From positions 190,942-254,941 of the forward strand of contig CAJJDO010000111.1 of assembly GCA_905183005.1 (NCBI GenBank): a DNA stretch of 64,000 bases, given 5' to 3'. The translations under genes were made by a program, and so were the position numbers. The notes beneath the pieces are model-generated. The model was not told the DNA's origin. It ran no database searches and saw only the letters and a list, made by a program, of their open reading frames with translations. Shown here in pieces: positions 22,779 to 33,700 of this stretch (positions are counted from its first letter, which is position 1; the number at the start of each line of letters is the position of its first letter). This DNA is from Paramecium pentaurelia (Eukaryota; Ciliophora; Oligohymenophorea; Peniculida; Parameciidae).

Positions 22779-24444
22779 TCATTTTATATACCATTTAAGA
22801 ATTATTTAATTAAATAAATAGGGAAGAGGTTTATAGTTCTTAACGAAAAGAATTCTATATTTAATTATAATATTTACTTATCTTATTGCTAAAATACATG
22901 CTCCTAATTGAATAGGAGTTAAAAATTCTTTAAGTTATTCCCATATTTAGTCAACCTAAGTGGTTTCACTTTGAATTAGTTTTAATTGATCCTTAATTTT
23001 TTGTATTGAACTAAATTTTTGATTAATATTACTCAGATATATTATTTCTGATACTCTATAATTTTGATTCCATTCTTTTGACTTCAATAATTTGATCCTA
23101 TTAAATTTTTGTTTTTTTAAATGTCTCTTTCATCCATTCAGTATAATCACTAATGATAATAATAAAATCTACTCTGATTATAATGCAAAGAAATCTTTAT
23201 TCTATTCTACAGAATAAATCAAATATTTAGTTTAGATTGGCAAGCATACTTCAATTATAGAATCAAAGTATTATCTAACAGCATCATTACGATTTTGATT
23301 ATTTTTATTGGTTAATTATCTTAAATCATCTAAAATCATTGAAATTTCAAATTTATCTTAATTATTAAATATGCAATTTTCCAATTTATCAAATAATAAT
23401 TATTATTAATCTAAAAAAGTTTAAAACTATATTATTAAATAAAATATACATTCTCTGTATTTTTATTACAAAATTAATTGTCATAAGTTTGATAACAATT
23501 ATTTTCCTTTAATCTCTTTACTTCATCTTGCAATTATTTCATTTTTATTTCCATAAGTTCATAATATAGTTTCTTTCTGGCTCTTGAATTTCTAGCAGAT
23601 TCTCTATTTTTAGCTAATTTCTTTTAAATGGAATCCATATTTCCATCAGGAGTCATTTGAAAAGATTATATTTCATGAGATGAGACATCATATTGATATC
23701 TAGAAATGTTTGATAATTTTCTCTACTATTTTGATTTATTTTTCCTAATTGAATAGAATTTCTTAATTTTTACGATAATTTTGGAAGTGTATTCATTTCA
23801 AAATCCATTTATTTCTGTTGTTGAACTAATTATGTGATTTTATTTGTATAAAAACATTTAGTTTAATTAACATTAAAATGATTTTTGTTTTCTAATACCA
23901 TATTTTGATTAGCAACTTATTTTATTTCTGACTTGAATTAAGAATTGATTAATTTTCCAAATTCTAAATAAGATAATCAAATTAATATAATATACTTATT
24001 TTATTATTGAATTCCTTAGAAGATGGTTCACTATTTCTAATTTCATTATCTTATAATGGATTTTTGTATTCTTTTGAATCTTAAAGTAAATTTACTTACA
24101 AATTCAAATTATCAACTCCAATTTCCTCATATTGCATTTCAATATCTTAACTACTCTTAAAAAAGAATGGCATCTATATTTAAGATTCATAGAATTCATA
24201 GATTTAAATAGGTGTAACACCTTCTTCCAAGCCAAATGAACAACAATATTATTCAGGTTGAACTAAAAATCCAGAATTGTGAATAAGACTTCCTCCAAAA
24301 CTTTAATTGTCTTATTGTATTCTACTAAAGCTAGATGATAAACTTTGTGAATAATTAATAGAAGTACATATCTTGCAGACTTCCCAATCCACTATAATTT
24401 TACTAAGATATCTCACTTCTATTAGGCATAAAAAAATCACTCAT
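22779..24444 (-). CDS. bZIP transcription factor, 503 aa
   Basis: DNA-binding regulator. ATG 24444, TGA at 22779. Six introns at 24343-24367 (25 nt, AAG end), 23964-23995 (32), 23745-23773 (29), 23427-23449 (23), 23150-23172 (23) and 23011-23032 (22) leave exactly 504 codons. The basic region KKLAKNRESARNSRARKK (about residues 245-265, near 23560-23620) carries the diagnostic N-x7-R. It runs into a leucine-zipper-like stretch, YYELMEIKMKQLQDEVKRLKENN, written here in parts: LYYELMEIKM then KQLQDEVKRL. The N-terminal half is Ser/Gln-rich and probably disordered or activating. The C-terminal 200 residues are helical with WMKETFKKTK and WEQLKEFLTPIQLGACIL, reminiscent of the LTPxQ segment downstream of many bZIPs. 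It should act as a dimer in the macronucleus. Target genes are not deducible. Confidence 0.88.
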
Positions 24445-24587
24445 TATTAATAAACAAATTTAGAAACTTATTCTTCCGATAAATTAATTATAATAAAATG
24501 CTTACTCAGTTAATAATTAATAAAATTAAAATATATATAAAGTCTAACTCCTATCTAGTTTAATTTTAAATTAGATATAATATTCAA

Positions 24588-26618
24588 TCATTTAGATTCT
24601 TATTTATCATGATATTTGTTACTGATTGATAATACATTTGTTCTTTTTTGGAGAAGTTCATTCCTAATGGATTAAGGCAGACTATTAATAATCCAAGGAT
24701 GATCTAAAGCTTATTCTGGTGTCATTCTTTAATATTGATTCCATTCTAGACACTTGCTTATGAACTAATATTAGATATATTTTATACATCATAAAAATCT
24801 GTATCTGCTTTTTCAAGTAATTGTGAAAGAGGTTTCAATTATGAAATTTATTCATTTTCTTTTATTTTATAATTGAGCTAATATTTATCATCAAAAAATT
24901 TTGATCTCTTAGGACTTTAATCAATTACTTCTTTAGGAGGCATTCCAAGTACCTTTATTTAAGCATAAAGTAATTCTTTTTCAGATTTAGATTGAAATAG
25001 AGACTCTCCTACAAAGAGTTCAGCAATTATACATCCAAAACTCCACATATCTATTTGAAATGTATAATTTATTCCAAATATAATCTCAGGAGCTCTATAA
25101 AATCTACTCTTTATTTAATAATATATATATATATACTTGAATATATGTATACATTTTATTATTAGCAAAGCAACTTGAACCAAAATCTATAACCTTAAGA
25201 CCTGATTTAGTAAATTCCTTTAAGAGGATATTCTCTGGTTTTAGATCACAATGAATTATATTGCATGCTTTCAAATAAAGTAGAGCTTATAGGATTTAGA
25301 TAGCAAATCTTCTAATTAAATCTGGTTCTAAACCTACAAAATTATTTAAAGCTACAAATTCATAGAGATTACAACAAAGTAATTCAAAAACCATACACTT
25401 TCTAAATTAATTAAAATTTCTTACTATATGATTTCTAAATTCAAAATAATTCATTAATTTAATCAAACAATAAGAATTATCTGCTTTATTAATAATCTTA
25501 AGTAAATCTATCTCAATTAATGCTTATTAATAAAATTTTTCTCTATTCTTTATAATTTTAATTGCCATCTCCTTATGATGTTTATGATCAAAAACTTTAA
25601 AAACATAGCCAAAACTACCATTTCCTAATTTCTCTAGCATTTCATATCTAAAAGCTATTTAATCATGTTTTATAAATCTATAATCTCCACTAAGTAAATA
25701 AGTATTATATAAATACTGTTGATTATCATATCCATGATTAAATAAGTTTCCTAAGGGATCTCTTTAGGCTGTTGCAATATTTTTAGGAGCAAGATAATAT
25801 ATAGTTTCATAATCAATTATTTCTTTCTTCTCAAATTCACTGAGTTAATCTTAAAAATATTGTAAAATAATTTATGTTGTTTAAGGAAGTTGAAATTAAT
25901 CAGCAATTTACTTAATAGTAGTTTAAGGTTGATGAGTTGTCAATGAATAAGTTTTAGTTTAATTTCTTTACTTAATATTGTTAGTGATTTTATTTTAGAG
26001 ATCCAAAAATTTTTATTAGTTTTTTTCAAGATGAAGAAGTTTTTCAGATTTACTTAAATTAGTATTGTGAAGAATTGGTTGTAATTTCTGACTTGTTTCT
26101 TAATCTAATTATTCTGGATGGGTTCTTAGATGTAACTTTGTTATTTAAGGTATTAGATTACTAGTTATCTAAGTATTTATTCCTAATATAATATAAATTT
26201 GTGTTACTTTTGGCTTAATCAAACAAATGTATTTAGTCTTATTCTTTTATTAGGATTGATTTTAGTTGAAGATGATAGGATTTTTATTATCCTTTAGTTT
26301 AAGTTTCATTTTAATGAAGATCAACTTGTATACATAAAAAATAAACATACTATGATTGCTAAAACTAATTGGTTTGTTAGATTTTGTAATTTCAGGAGGA
26401 GATTTGATATTTTATCTTTGTGTGGCTCTACTAGTTATTGGTTAGTATTCTTTTATTAATTATTTTTGAGTTTATCGAGCAGGGTTAATTTTATAAGGAC
26501 TTTTGCCAATAATATCAAAGCTTCTTATTTTTTTAGTAGAATTTTTGGTCGAGTACAAAGTAGTTGCATTTTATTTGGGCTAGATGTTGATGAGATTTAA
26601 TAAACTGAGTTATTTCAT
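24588..26618 (-). CDS. DYRK-family protein kinase, 633 aa
   Basis: Dual-specificity, tyrosine-regulated-type kinase. ATG 26618, TGA at 24588. Introns of 26, 25, 27 (AAG end), 28 (25109-25136, AAG end) and 23 nt leave 634 codons. About 200 Gln/Ser-rich residues come first. The NAPA-like LSEFEKKEIIDYETIYYLAP and the DH-type segment GDYRFIKHDQIAFRYE that precede DYRK catalytic domains follow. Then come LGNGSFGYV, AIKIIKN, FRNHICMVFELLCCNLYE, HCDLKPENIL, DFGSSCF, the activation-loop YTYIQSRFYRAPE with the autophosphorylated Tyr-x-Tyr, and TPEQALDHPWI at the domain end. All catalytic residues are present. The non-TAG introns are placed where they restore family spacing. The N-terminal NAPA-like box points to the DYRK2/Pom1 branch. 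Confidence 0.94.
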
Positions 26619-26788
26619 TATATTCCACTTTAATGAAAATTAAAGTATTTACAGATCAAAAAGTATTTATATGTAAAAATATTTAGTATTAACATAAGAT
26701 AGGGTAATAAAAATATATAAATTTTAAGAAAATAGTATATATATTAGGAAATCTTATATAATAGAAAATCATAATTATCTATATTAAT
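26619..26788. promoter_or_regulatory. Bidirectional intergenic region between DYRK kinase and CHIP ligase
   Basis: 170 bp between two divergent start codons, A/T-rich throughout. It must contain both promoters; no named motif was recognised. Confidence 0.4.
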
Positions 26789-27897
26789 ATGTTTCCTTTT
26801 GTAAACAATCTATTTCGAAGTGATTTCCCTATGTTCTTATTTGATGATCACTTCATTCCAGGACCAGGAATAAGAGTAGGAGTTCCTAGACCACCATATA
26901 CCAATAGACAATATAGAGATTAAGCTCCTAAAGTAATTTCAATTAGATAATTTAGAAGCCACCAAGTTTGAAGTTGATGTAGAGTGTTAGAAAACCACTG
27001 AAAGATTATACAGAAAACCAAGGATAGTATTGGGCTATCTTAGGAGATGAAGCATATGAAAAAGGGGATTTCTTTCAAGCTATAACTCATTATACTAAAG
27101 CAATTGAAATTTCAGAGGGAACTGAAAGCTCATTCTTTCGTAGTAGAGGATTATCCTTCAAAATGACTGGAAATTTAGATCCTGTAAAATATTTTTAATC
27201 ACAATATTTAAGGCTTATCGAGATGCAATCCATGCTATAGAATTGGATGATAAGAATATAAAGGCTCATTTGCTTTGTGGATAAGTATTGGCAGAAAGAG
27301 GAAAGAAAGCTGATACTACTTAAGAAATTGAGACAGCAATAATTAGATTGACTAAGGCGAGAACTTTGTGTGCTGGATAAAAGAAAGAGTATTATGAAGA
27401 TGAATTGAGTAAGTACATTTATAGAGCCAAAAAATTATTATGGTACAAAAATTAAGAAATACATAATAAGAATAAAAGATTAGCTATTGAGAATTATAAA
27501 ACTTATTTAAATTAAAGATAAGATCTAACTCCTGAATAGAAGTAAAAAGAGTTGGAGGGATTCATTAATTCTATAGGGAATCCAGATTAAAAATAAGAAT
27601 ATGATATCCCCAGTTATTTAATATGTAAGATAACTTTGGTAATTTAATTATAATACCATTTTATAGGAATTGATGGAAAATCCAGTTGTTAATGATGCTG
27701 GTCAAACTTATGAACGTGATATGCTTATAGAGGCTTTGAATAAGAATGGACCTAGTGATCCTACAACAAGATAACCAATTAGCAAAAGATTTTACCCAAA
27801 TCTTAATGTTAAGTAAGCTACTTAAGATTTTCTATTGAATAATCCATGGGCATTTGAATTTTCAAAAGGAGAGGAGTATTAAAATATTGAGTTTTGA
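26789..27897 (+). CDS. CHIP/STUB1-like TPR and U-box E3 ubiquitin ligase, 342 aa
   Basis: Co-chaperone ubiquitin ligase that in other eukaryotes binds the C-terminus of Hsp70/Hsp90 and ubiquitinates misfolded clients in the cytosol. ATG 26789; introns 26933-26955 (23 nt), 27184-27212 (29, AAG end) and 27639-27666 (28) leave 343 codons. An N-terminal 65-residue extension is followed by TPR repeats (GDEAYEKGDFFQAITHYTKAI, here cut as GDEAYEKGDFFQAITHY plus TKAIEIS; then AYRDAIHAIELDDKNIKAHL). A helical hairpin rich in Lys/Gln comes next. A C-terminal U-box carries ELMENPVVNDAGQTYER, DPTTRQPI and the terminal NPWAFEF. Domain order and length match CHIP (about 300 aa in animals) apart from the extension. 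Codon use is GC-richer than most neighbours. Confidence 0.93.
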
Positions 27898-27943
27898 TTA
27901 TAATTAATGTTAGTTATAATCCGTTTTTATTATAATAAAAATA

Positions 27944-29300
27944 ATGAGAGTCAGCATATTGCTATTAACAATTTTGATGATGGGAACATTAGCCTAAGAT
28001 AATGAGGTTGTTGTCTAATTATTGGCTGAATTAAGATAAGAGGCAGTTGAATAATTACAACTTTTGAATGCTAGATTCTAACCAATCAAGTAAGCCAAAT
28101 TAGATTAAATTGCAGTGATTTAATAAGCAATTTCAGAATAAAAAGGAGAGTGCTACAACAGATAGCAAGATGTAATTAAGCATATCATAACTTTGAATAG
28201 GTTGAAGCTAAGCAAACTGAAATTGATTTGGCTAATGAATATAAGAATTGGATGAGAGCAAGATAAGAAAGCAATAATAATCGTATTGGAGTTCTTTCTA
28301 CAAATGTATGTGAGAAGAATAATAATTCTTTGAATAAAGTGAAGAATGGAAGAGTTTTATTGAGATTGATTGCTTACTTAAGAGCCACTTTATAGGCTTA
28401 ATTATCAACATCATTTGCAGAAGTCAAAGAGAATACAATTTCTGAAATATCTCATATTGTCACTGCTTATAAAGAATATAGAAAGATGAATATGTTATAA
28501 ACAAAATAAGAGGAGTTAGAATTGAATGGCACAATTGAATAATTAATAGAAATGTTAAATTAAATGGAAAGAGAAATCTAAGATGATGTGGCCAATGGTT
28601 AAAATGGTTAAGTCCAAATTGGAGTTACTTTCTCAGAGTTCAAAGTGAGAATTGAAAAAGAGAATGACATTTTCAATAGATAAATTGAAGTCCAAGATGA
28701 TTTGATTACAGTACTTAGAATCATTAACATTTATAGCATTTTCAAAATTAATTGACAACATTATATGGAAGAGTCAACAAATGTGAATCAAGATAGAAGG
28801 AAATAGAATATACTTTATTGGTGGCCTAGGAAGATTTAAGATACGATCAAGAATGGGCTGATGAAGACAGAATAAGATTGGAAGAAGAAATTGAATTATT
28901 TGATTGGTTAATTAAACATTACTAATCTGGTAATTTTGATGATGAAACTGATGGAACTGGTAATACTGATAATGGATCAATTGATGGATCTGCAAATGGA
29001 CAATCAGTAAATTATAATGAAATCAATTAGGGTTTAACTGGAGATGATAGAGATGGAGTTATTGATTATACACCATTGAAAGAAGTATCAAATGCCTGGG
29101 GATCTGAAGATGAAGGTGATAATCATTAAAATGGAAATGATAATACAGGAAATAATGCCGAAAAAGAAGATAGAGGGGATGTAATTGATTACACACCTTA
29201 TGAAGAAAAAGATCTTGATTGGGATTCCTTATTGTAGAAAAAATAAAATAAGAATCATCGTTAATCAAAGAAACATCATACTCAAAAGTCCAAAAAATGA
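27944..29300 (+). CDS. Trichocyst-matrix-like secretory granule protein, 433 aa
   Basis: Likely a cargo protein of regulated secretory granules. ATG 27944 with introns of 29 nt (about 28171-28199) and 26 nt (about 28709-28734) gives 434 codons to TGA 29298-29300. A signal peptide MRVSILLLTILMMGTLAQ opens the protein. Then come long Gln/Glu-rich helices with few, spaced Cys (KGECYN, STNVCEKN, NKCESR) and a conserved-looking block EWADEDRIRLEEEIELFDW followed by LIKHY. The Cys pattern, helices and the W...R...E...FxWLI block resemble trichocyst matrix and Grl proteins. The C-terminal 110 residues are an Asp/Gly/Asn-rich tail with two related motifs, GVIDYTPLKE and DVIDYTPYEE, and a basic His/Lys end. 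Such acidic tails may bind calcium; that is inference. GC content is the highest among the long genes here, fitting high expression. Confidence 0.8.
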
Positions 29301-29363
29301 TTTATTAATCAAATCATAGCTTATTTCATATAAAATGTTGATGCTTTCAAAATCATTAACAGT

Positions 29364-29435
29364 TCCGGTATAGTCTAGTGGTTAGGATATCAGGTTCTCA
29401 CCCTGGGGACCCGGGTTCAATCCCCGGTATCGGAA
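29364..29435 (+). tRNA. tRNA-Glu (anticodon CTC)
   Basis: 72 nt. Acceptor arms TCCGGTA and TATCGGA pair fully (one G-T). The D-arm carries TAGTGGTTAGGATA (A box). The anticodon stem-loop TCAGG-TTCTCAC-CCTGG gives anticodon CTC. The T-arm holds GGTTCAATCC (B box). No intron and no encoded CCA. A run of T directly downstream (about 29439-29445) is a typical RNA polymerase III terminator. It lies between two plus-strand protein genes. Confidence 0.96.
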
Positions 29436-29437
29436 TA

Positions 29438-29452
29438 ATTTTTTTATTTTTT
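29438..29452 (+). terminator. RNA polymerase III oligo-T terminator of the tRNA gene
   Basis: A run of seven Ts begins three bases after the tRNA 3' end, followed by a second T run. Confidence 0.75.
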
Positions 29453-29623
29453 ATAATATAATTAAACAATTCTTAATTACAATTTTATTTTGGTTGTTTT
29501 CAAACTTTATTTAATGAATACTAGTTGGAGATAAAAGTTCGAAAAGGACAAACAATATCCTAGACATCCTATGTCACATAAAAATGGTACTTTCTAGTTT
29601 TATTTTAAAAAGGTGGAGTTCAT

Positions 29624-30647
29624 ATGAATTAAGAAGACGATACCAAGCTTTTTTAAGTTGCTGGTGCCATGATGAAATAAATTGGTAGTAAGATAGCTAA
29701 AGGGGATTTTAATTTAGCTACTATTCCTAAACCAATATGTCTGACAGCTCCCTTAACATGCAATGAATGTCTTCTTTTGTAATGATTATGTTTATATTCT
29801 CAGTGATTTTGATTATACCAACCTTTATCTAACAGAGGCTGCTAAATGTAGAGATGCTTTGAGAAGAATTTAGTTAGTTGTGGTCAATGAAATTGCTTAT
29901 CTACATGGAACACACACTTATTTGAGATCATTGGCTCCAATCGATCCTATGATTGGAGAGACTTGTCACAGAATAAAAGAAGATGGAACAGAATTTTATT
30001 GTGAATTCATTAAAGCTGATCCTCCCACTACTCTTTATCATGTTATTGGAGATGGTTGGCAAGTGTATGGAGGTGAGGTTGTCCTTGCTGAAATTCATCC
30101 AACATTTTCTTAACTGATTGGAAGAAACTTAAAGCCCAAATATATAAAGTTTAGTGATGGAAAGATATATGAGATTTCAGTGCCTGCCATGATTATTAAT
30201 GGATTATTGAAAGGAGATCGTGTACTCAACAAATTGGATGGTTTTGTTATCAAGTGTGTACAAGATAAATTGGAGGCCCAGATAAATTTTAGTTATGTTT
30301 ATGAAGATAGCACAACTAAAATAAAAAATAAGTTGATGTTTTGGTCATAATAATAATAAAAACCACTTTCAGATTTGGTTGATGTTAAAATAAACAAATT
30401 AATTAATGTAATTAATAATATTATTAATCAGACTGATGATGATAATAATAATTAAAGTTTCACTGTTTCAACAGGATCAGGATCATGGTTGTCTTATTTT
30501 GAAATAGATGGGGATGTTTGTTGGAGAATAGATGATTCAATATCTCAATGGGAGAAACCGTCAAATTTGATACCAAGTGATTCAGCATTTAGATAAGATA
30601 AAATACTTATGCTTAAAGGATAAGATGATGCTGCATAAATGTAATGA
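29624..30647 (+). CDS. Oxysterol-binding-protein-related lipid transfer protein, 332 aa
   Basis: Lipid-transfer domain protein of the OSBP/ORP/Osh family, cytosolic and expected at membrane contact sites. ATG 29624 and one 25-nt intron (about 29779-29803, CAG end) give 333 codons. FNLATIPKPICLTAPLT corresponds to the lid-adjacent start of the ORD. PIDPMIGETCHRI matches the family's NPxLGET signature, and the region EFIKADPPTTLYHV sits where the family has EQVSHHPP. GWQVYGGEVVLAEIHP and KYIKFSDGKIYEISVPAMII continue the barrel. There is no PH or ankyrin domain, so it is a short ORD-only form like yeast Kes1, but with the two His that contact phosphoinositide phosphate replaced by Ala-Asp. The C-terminal 70 residues (Asn-rich, then GSWLSYFEIDGDVCWR) are not part of the core domain. 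Confidence 0.85.
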
Positions 30648-30755
30648 ATTTACATAATCTAAGTGCAAGAAATAGTATTGAAAAATAAGGATAAAAGGAT
30701 GCAAATTAAAGAAAAAGGAGGAGATGAGTGTTTATATATATATAAAATTATTATA

Positions 30756-33700
30756 TCATTTATTCTAAAGATTTACTTATTTCAAATGATATAATTTTTA
30801 AACTAATTAAAGAATTTATTGATCTAAATTGTTCTATTCTTATTGCATACATTTCTAACATCTAATACATTCTTTACATATAATAAAGTCATTTGAATAA
30901 TTCATTGTTTTTAATAAAATTTAAAATAATTACTAATTGTTTTATTTTAACTAAAATTAATATTCTAATTAATATACATGTTCATCATCTAATTCACAAA
31001 GTGCAGGTAAAATATAAATATCCAATAATTATTTATAATTTTAAGTTTCTCTTTCTATTTCTTAAATTCTTAATTTTTACATTTATTAATCTTATTCATC
31101 TAATAATGTATTTTATTTTATCATTTCATACTTTTTAATAAATATATCTATTGGAATAATCAAAGAATCAATATCAAATATATTATGATTCTTTAATTTG
31201 TATTTTTAAATAATGATCATACAACCATATGCTTCTCTTTCCTATTTGAGTAAACCAGGTAAGAACTTCATATCTTGTAAGACTCCTTACTTCCATATTA
31301 AATATCTTTATTCAATCTATTAATTAAATTAAAAAGCAAATTAATATGAGTATAGAAATGTATTTTCAATAGTTAATAATTATTTCAAATTTAATTTTTG
31401 ATTGAAATGTTATAATATTTCTATACTTATTTAGATCATTAATAATTAAGAAGTACATTAAGTAAAACAATCTTCTATCATATTTCTCATTCTACTTGAA
31501 GTTAAAGATTAATTGGCAAAACTTGATAATTTTGTAGGTGTAGTTAATCTAATCATTCTATCAATAAATTAAATAATTTATTCCCATTCTTCTTCAATAA
31601 ACATCATTCCAATTTTAATTGTCATATTTTTTACAGAATGAATACTATATTTTGCTAATTTAACATTTTAATTTTGTATACAATTTTCAAATAATTTTAA
31701 AAATTCAGGTAATAACCCTCTTAATTTCTAAAAGTATCGTTTCATCAAATTAATAATAAAAGAAAATCCCTTTTTACATGAATTCTTAAACCAATCATTA
31801 TTAGAATTAGCCATTGTATAATTTTATTAAAATGTAAATTGAATTTCATCAAAAATTGGTCTAAGTACAGTACTAAAGACCATTTTCCAAAATTCTGTAC
31901 TGAAAGCATATCCAAATTATTACAATGATTCAAATAAGGTTTCCATTGATTTTGCTTATATATTGTTTCTCTTATCTCCTGCTAATTATGATAATACTCC
32001 AAGTAAAGGAATCCATATCTTTTCAAGTTAAATTGCTGTTGATGCATTTCTAACAGTAACCTCTTATTCTTCAAATTCATTCCAGTTTAATTTAGGTATT
32101 ATTTATGCTTACTTTGATAAATAACCTAAACATAACATAGTAAAATCAATAGATGCCAATGCCATATCTTCTTAATTATTGCCTGCTAAAATCTTTAAAG
32201 TCTGAATAAGATCAATAAAAACATCTTATAATAAATCAAGATTATGTTCCATAATTTATGATAGAATTTAAAATGCAATTTTACAAATTTTATCATTTTC
32301 CTCTTTTAAACCCAATGTGATTAAACCAAAAACCATTCTCCATCCAGATCTAATATTATTTTTATGATTTAAGACTATATGATTGATACACGAGAGTATG
32401 AATTCCTTGACTTCTAAATTAGACTATAAAAATATAGTTTCGAAAGGTTTTAATACATCTCTTTAAAATTAAAAGTCATATAACTCATCCTTTTAAAGAA
32501 ATTTAATGCTTAATTATTTAAGTGAGTCTACAGTAAATATTGCAACTTTCTTTTCTTTTACAGCTACTTCATTAATATGATCTTTAACTATATTCCACAT
32601 CTTTGTCCATACAAAACTTACCCTTTTCATATTGTAATCACATACTTCAACTAATTTTTAAAGACAAAATAAGCGTGGATGAGTTTGATAAATTTCTTGT
32701 TTTGACATATAACATAGAGCATTGATAAATTCTTATATAGCTTCATCATCTAATTATTTTGATTACACAAATATTTTATCTATTAGATCTGATTCCAATA
32801 ATAACTCAGGTAATATATTGATATTTAATCCATCAAAATTATCCTTAGATTATTATATCATTCTCATTTCATCAAGTCTACTTATCATTGTTAAAATACT
32901 TTTCCATCCATTCTCTCTTAATCCATTTCCAATTAAAGGAACAGTTTGCAAAATTTATTTTATTAAATTGATATGTTTATTTGATATCTAATTTAATTGA
33001 TTAAGTCTTGTAGCCTTTAATAATGGATTCATGTAATCTTATAATGGAATTGAAAAAAAAGAACATAATTTAATAAATAATACTAATCCCTAAATACATT
33101 GATTTGAAGCTTATACCATCTAATCATTATTAAAAACAAATAAAAACATTTCAAATGTAAACTTTCCTATACATTCTAAAAATGGTTTTATTAAATAAGC
33201 CATATCTTAATTAATAATCTGATAAATAGTTTCATGTGAATCTTATTTTGTTTTAATTAACTCACTTCCTTCTTTTAATAAAGCTTCCTTTTCTCTTTAA
33301 AATAAATCCTATTTCTTTCTTATATTTTATGTAAGAGATTCTTTTATAAATACACGATTTTTCTCTTTTTCTCGTACTGCTAATGGTTATTTAAGTATAG
33401 AATTATAAGTTTGAATTAAATATTCTTATGGTAAATCATCACCATCATTGATAGATTTAGCTAACTTTTGAAAATCACTTAATTTCATTTTTTCTGCAAC
33501 TGAAGGATTATGTAAGTCTGTCTATAACATAACCAATAGATAACAATATGTATATATACTTCCACTAGATTTAAAAGCTGAATTTGGATTTTCTTTGTAA
33601 TACCTATCTGAGAATTTTTAGACTACTCTATCCACTTGCATTGCTTCTCCTGGTAATGTAAATTAATCTAAATAATATCTTAATGCCTATTCAACAGTTA

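Noticed and set aside
30893..31138. Plus-strand open frame of 81 codons
   Set aside because: It lies antisense to the C-terminal exon of the BIG/Sec7 gene and has a low-complexity Ile/Leu/Phe composition typical of a complementary shadow.
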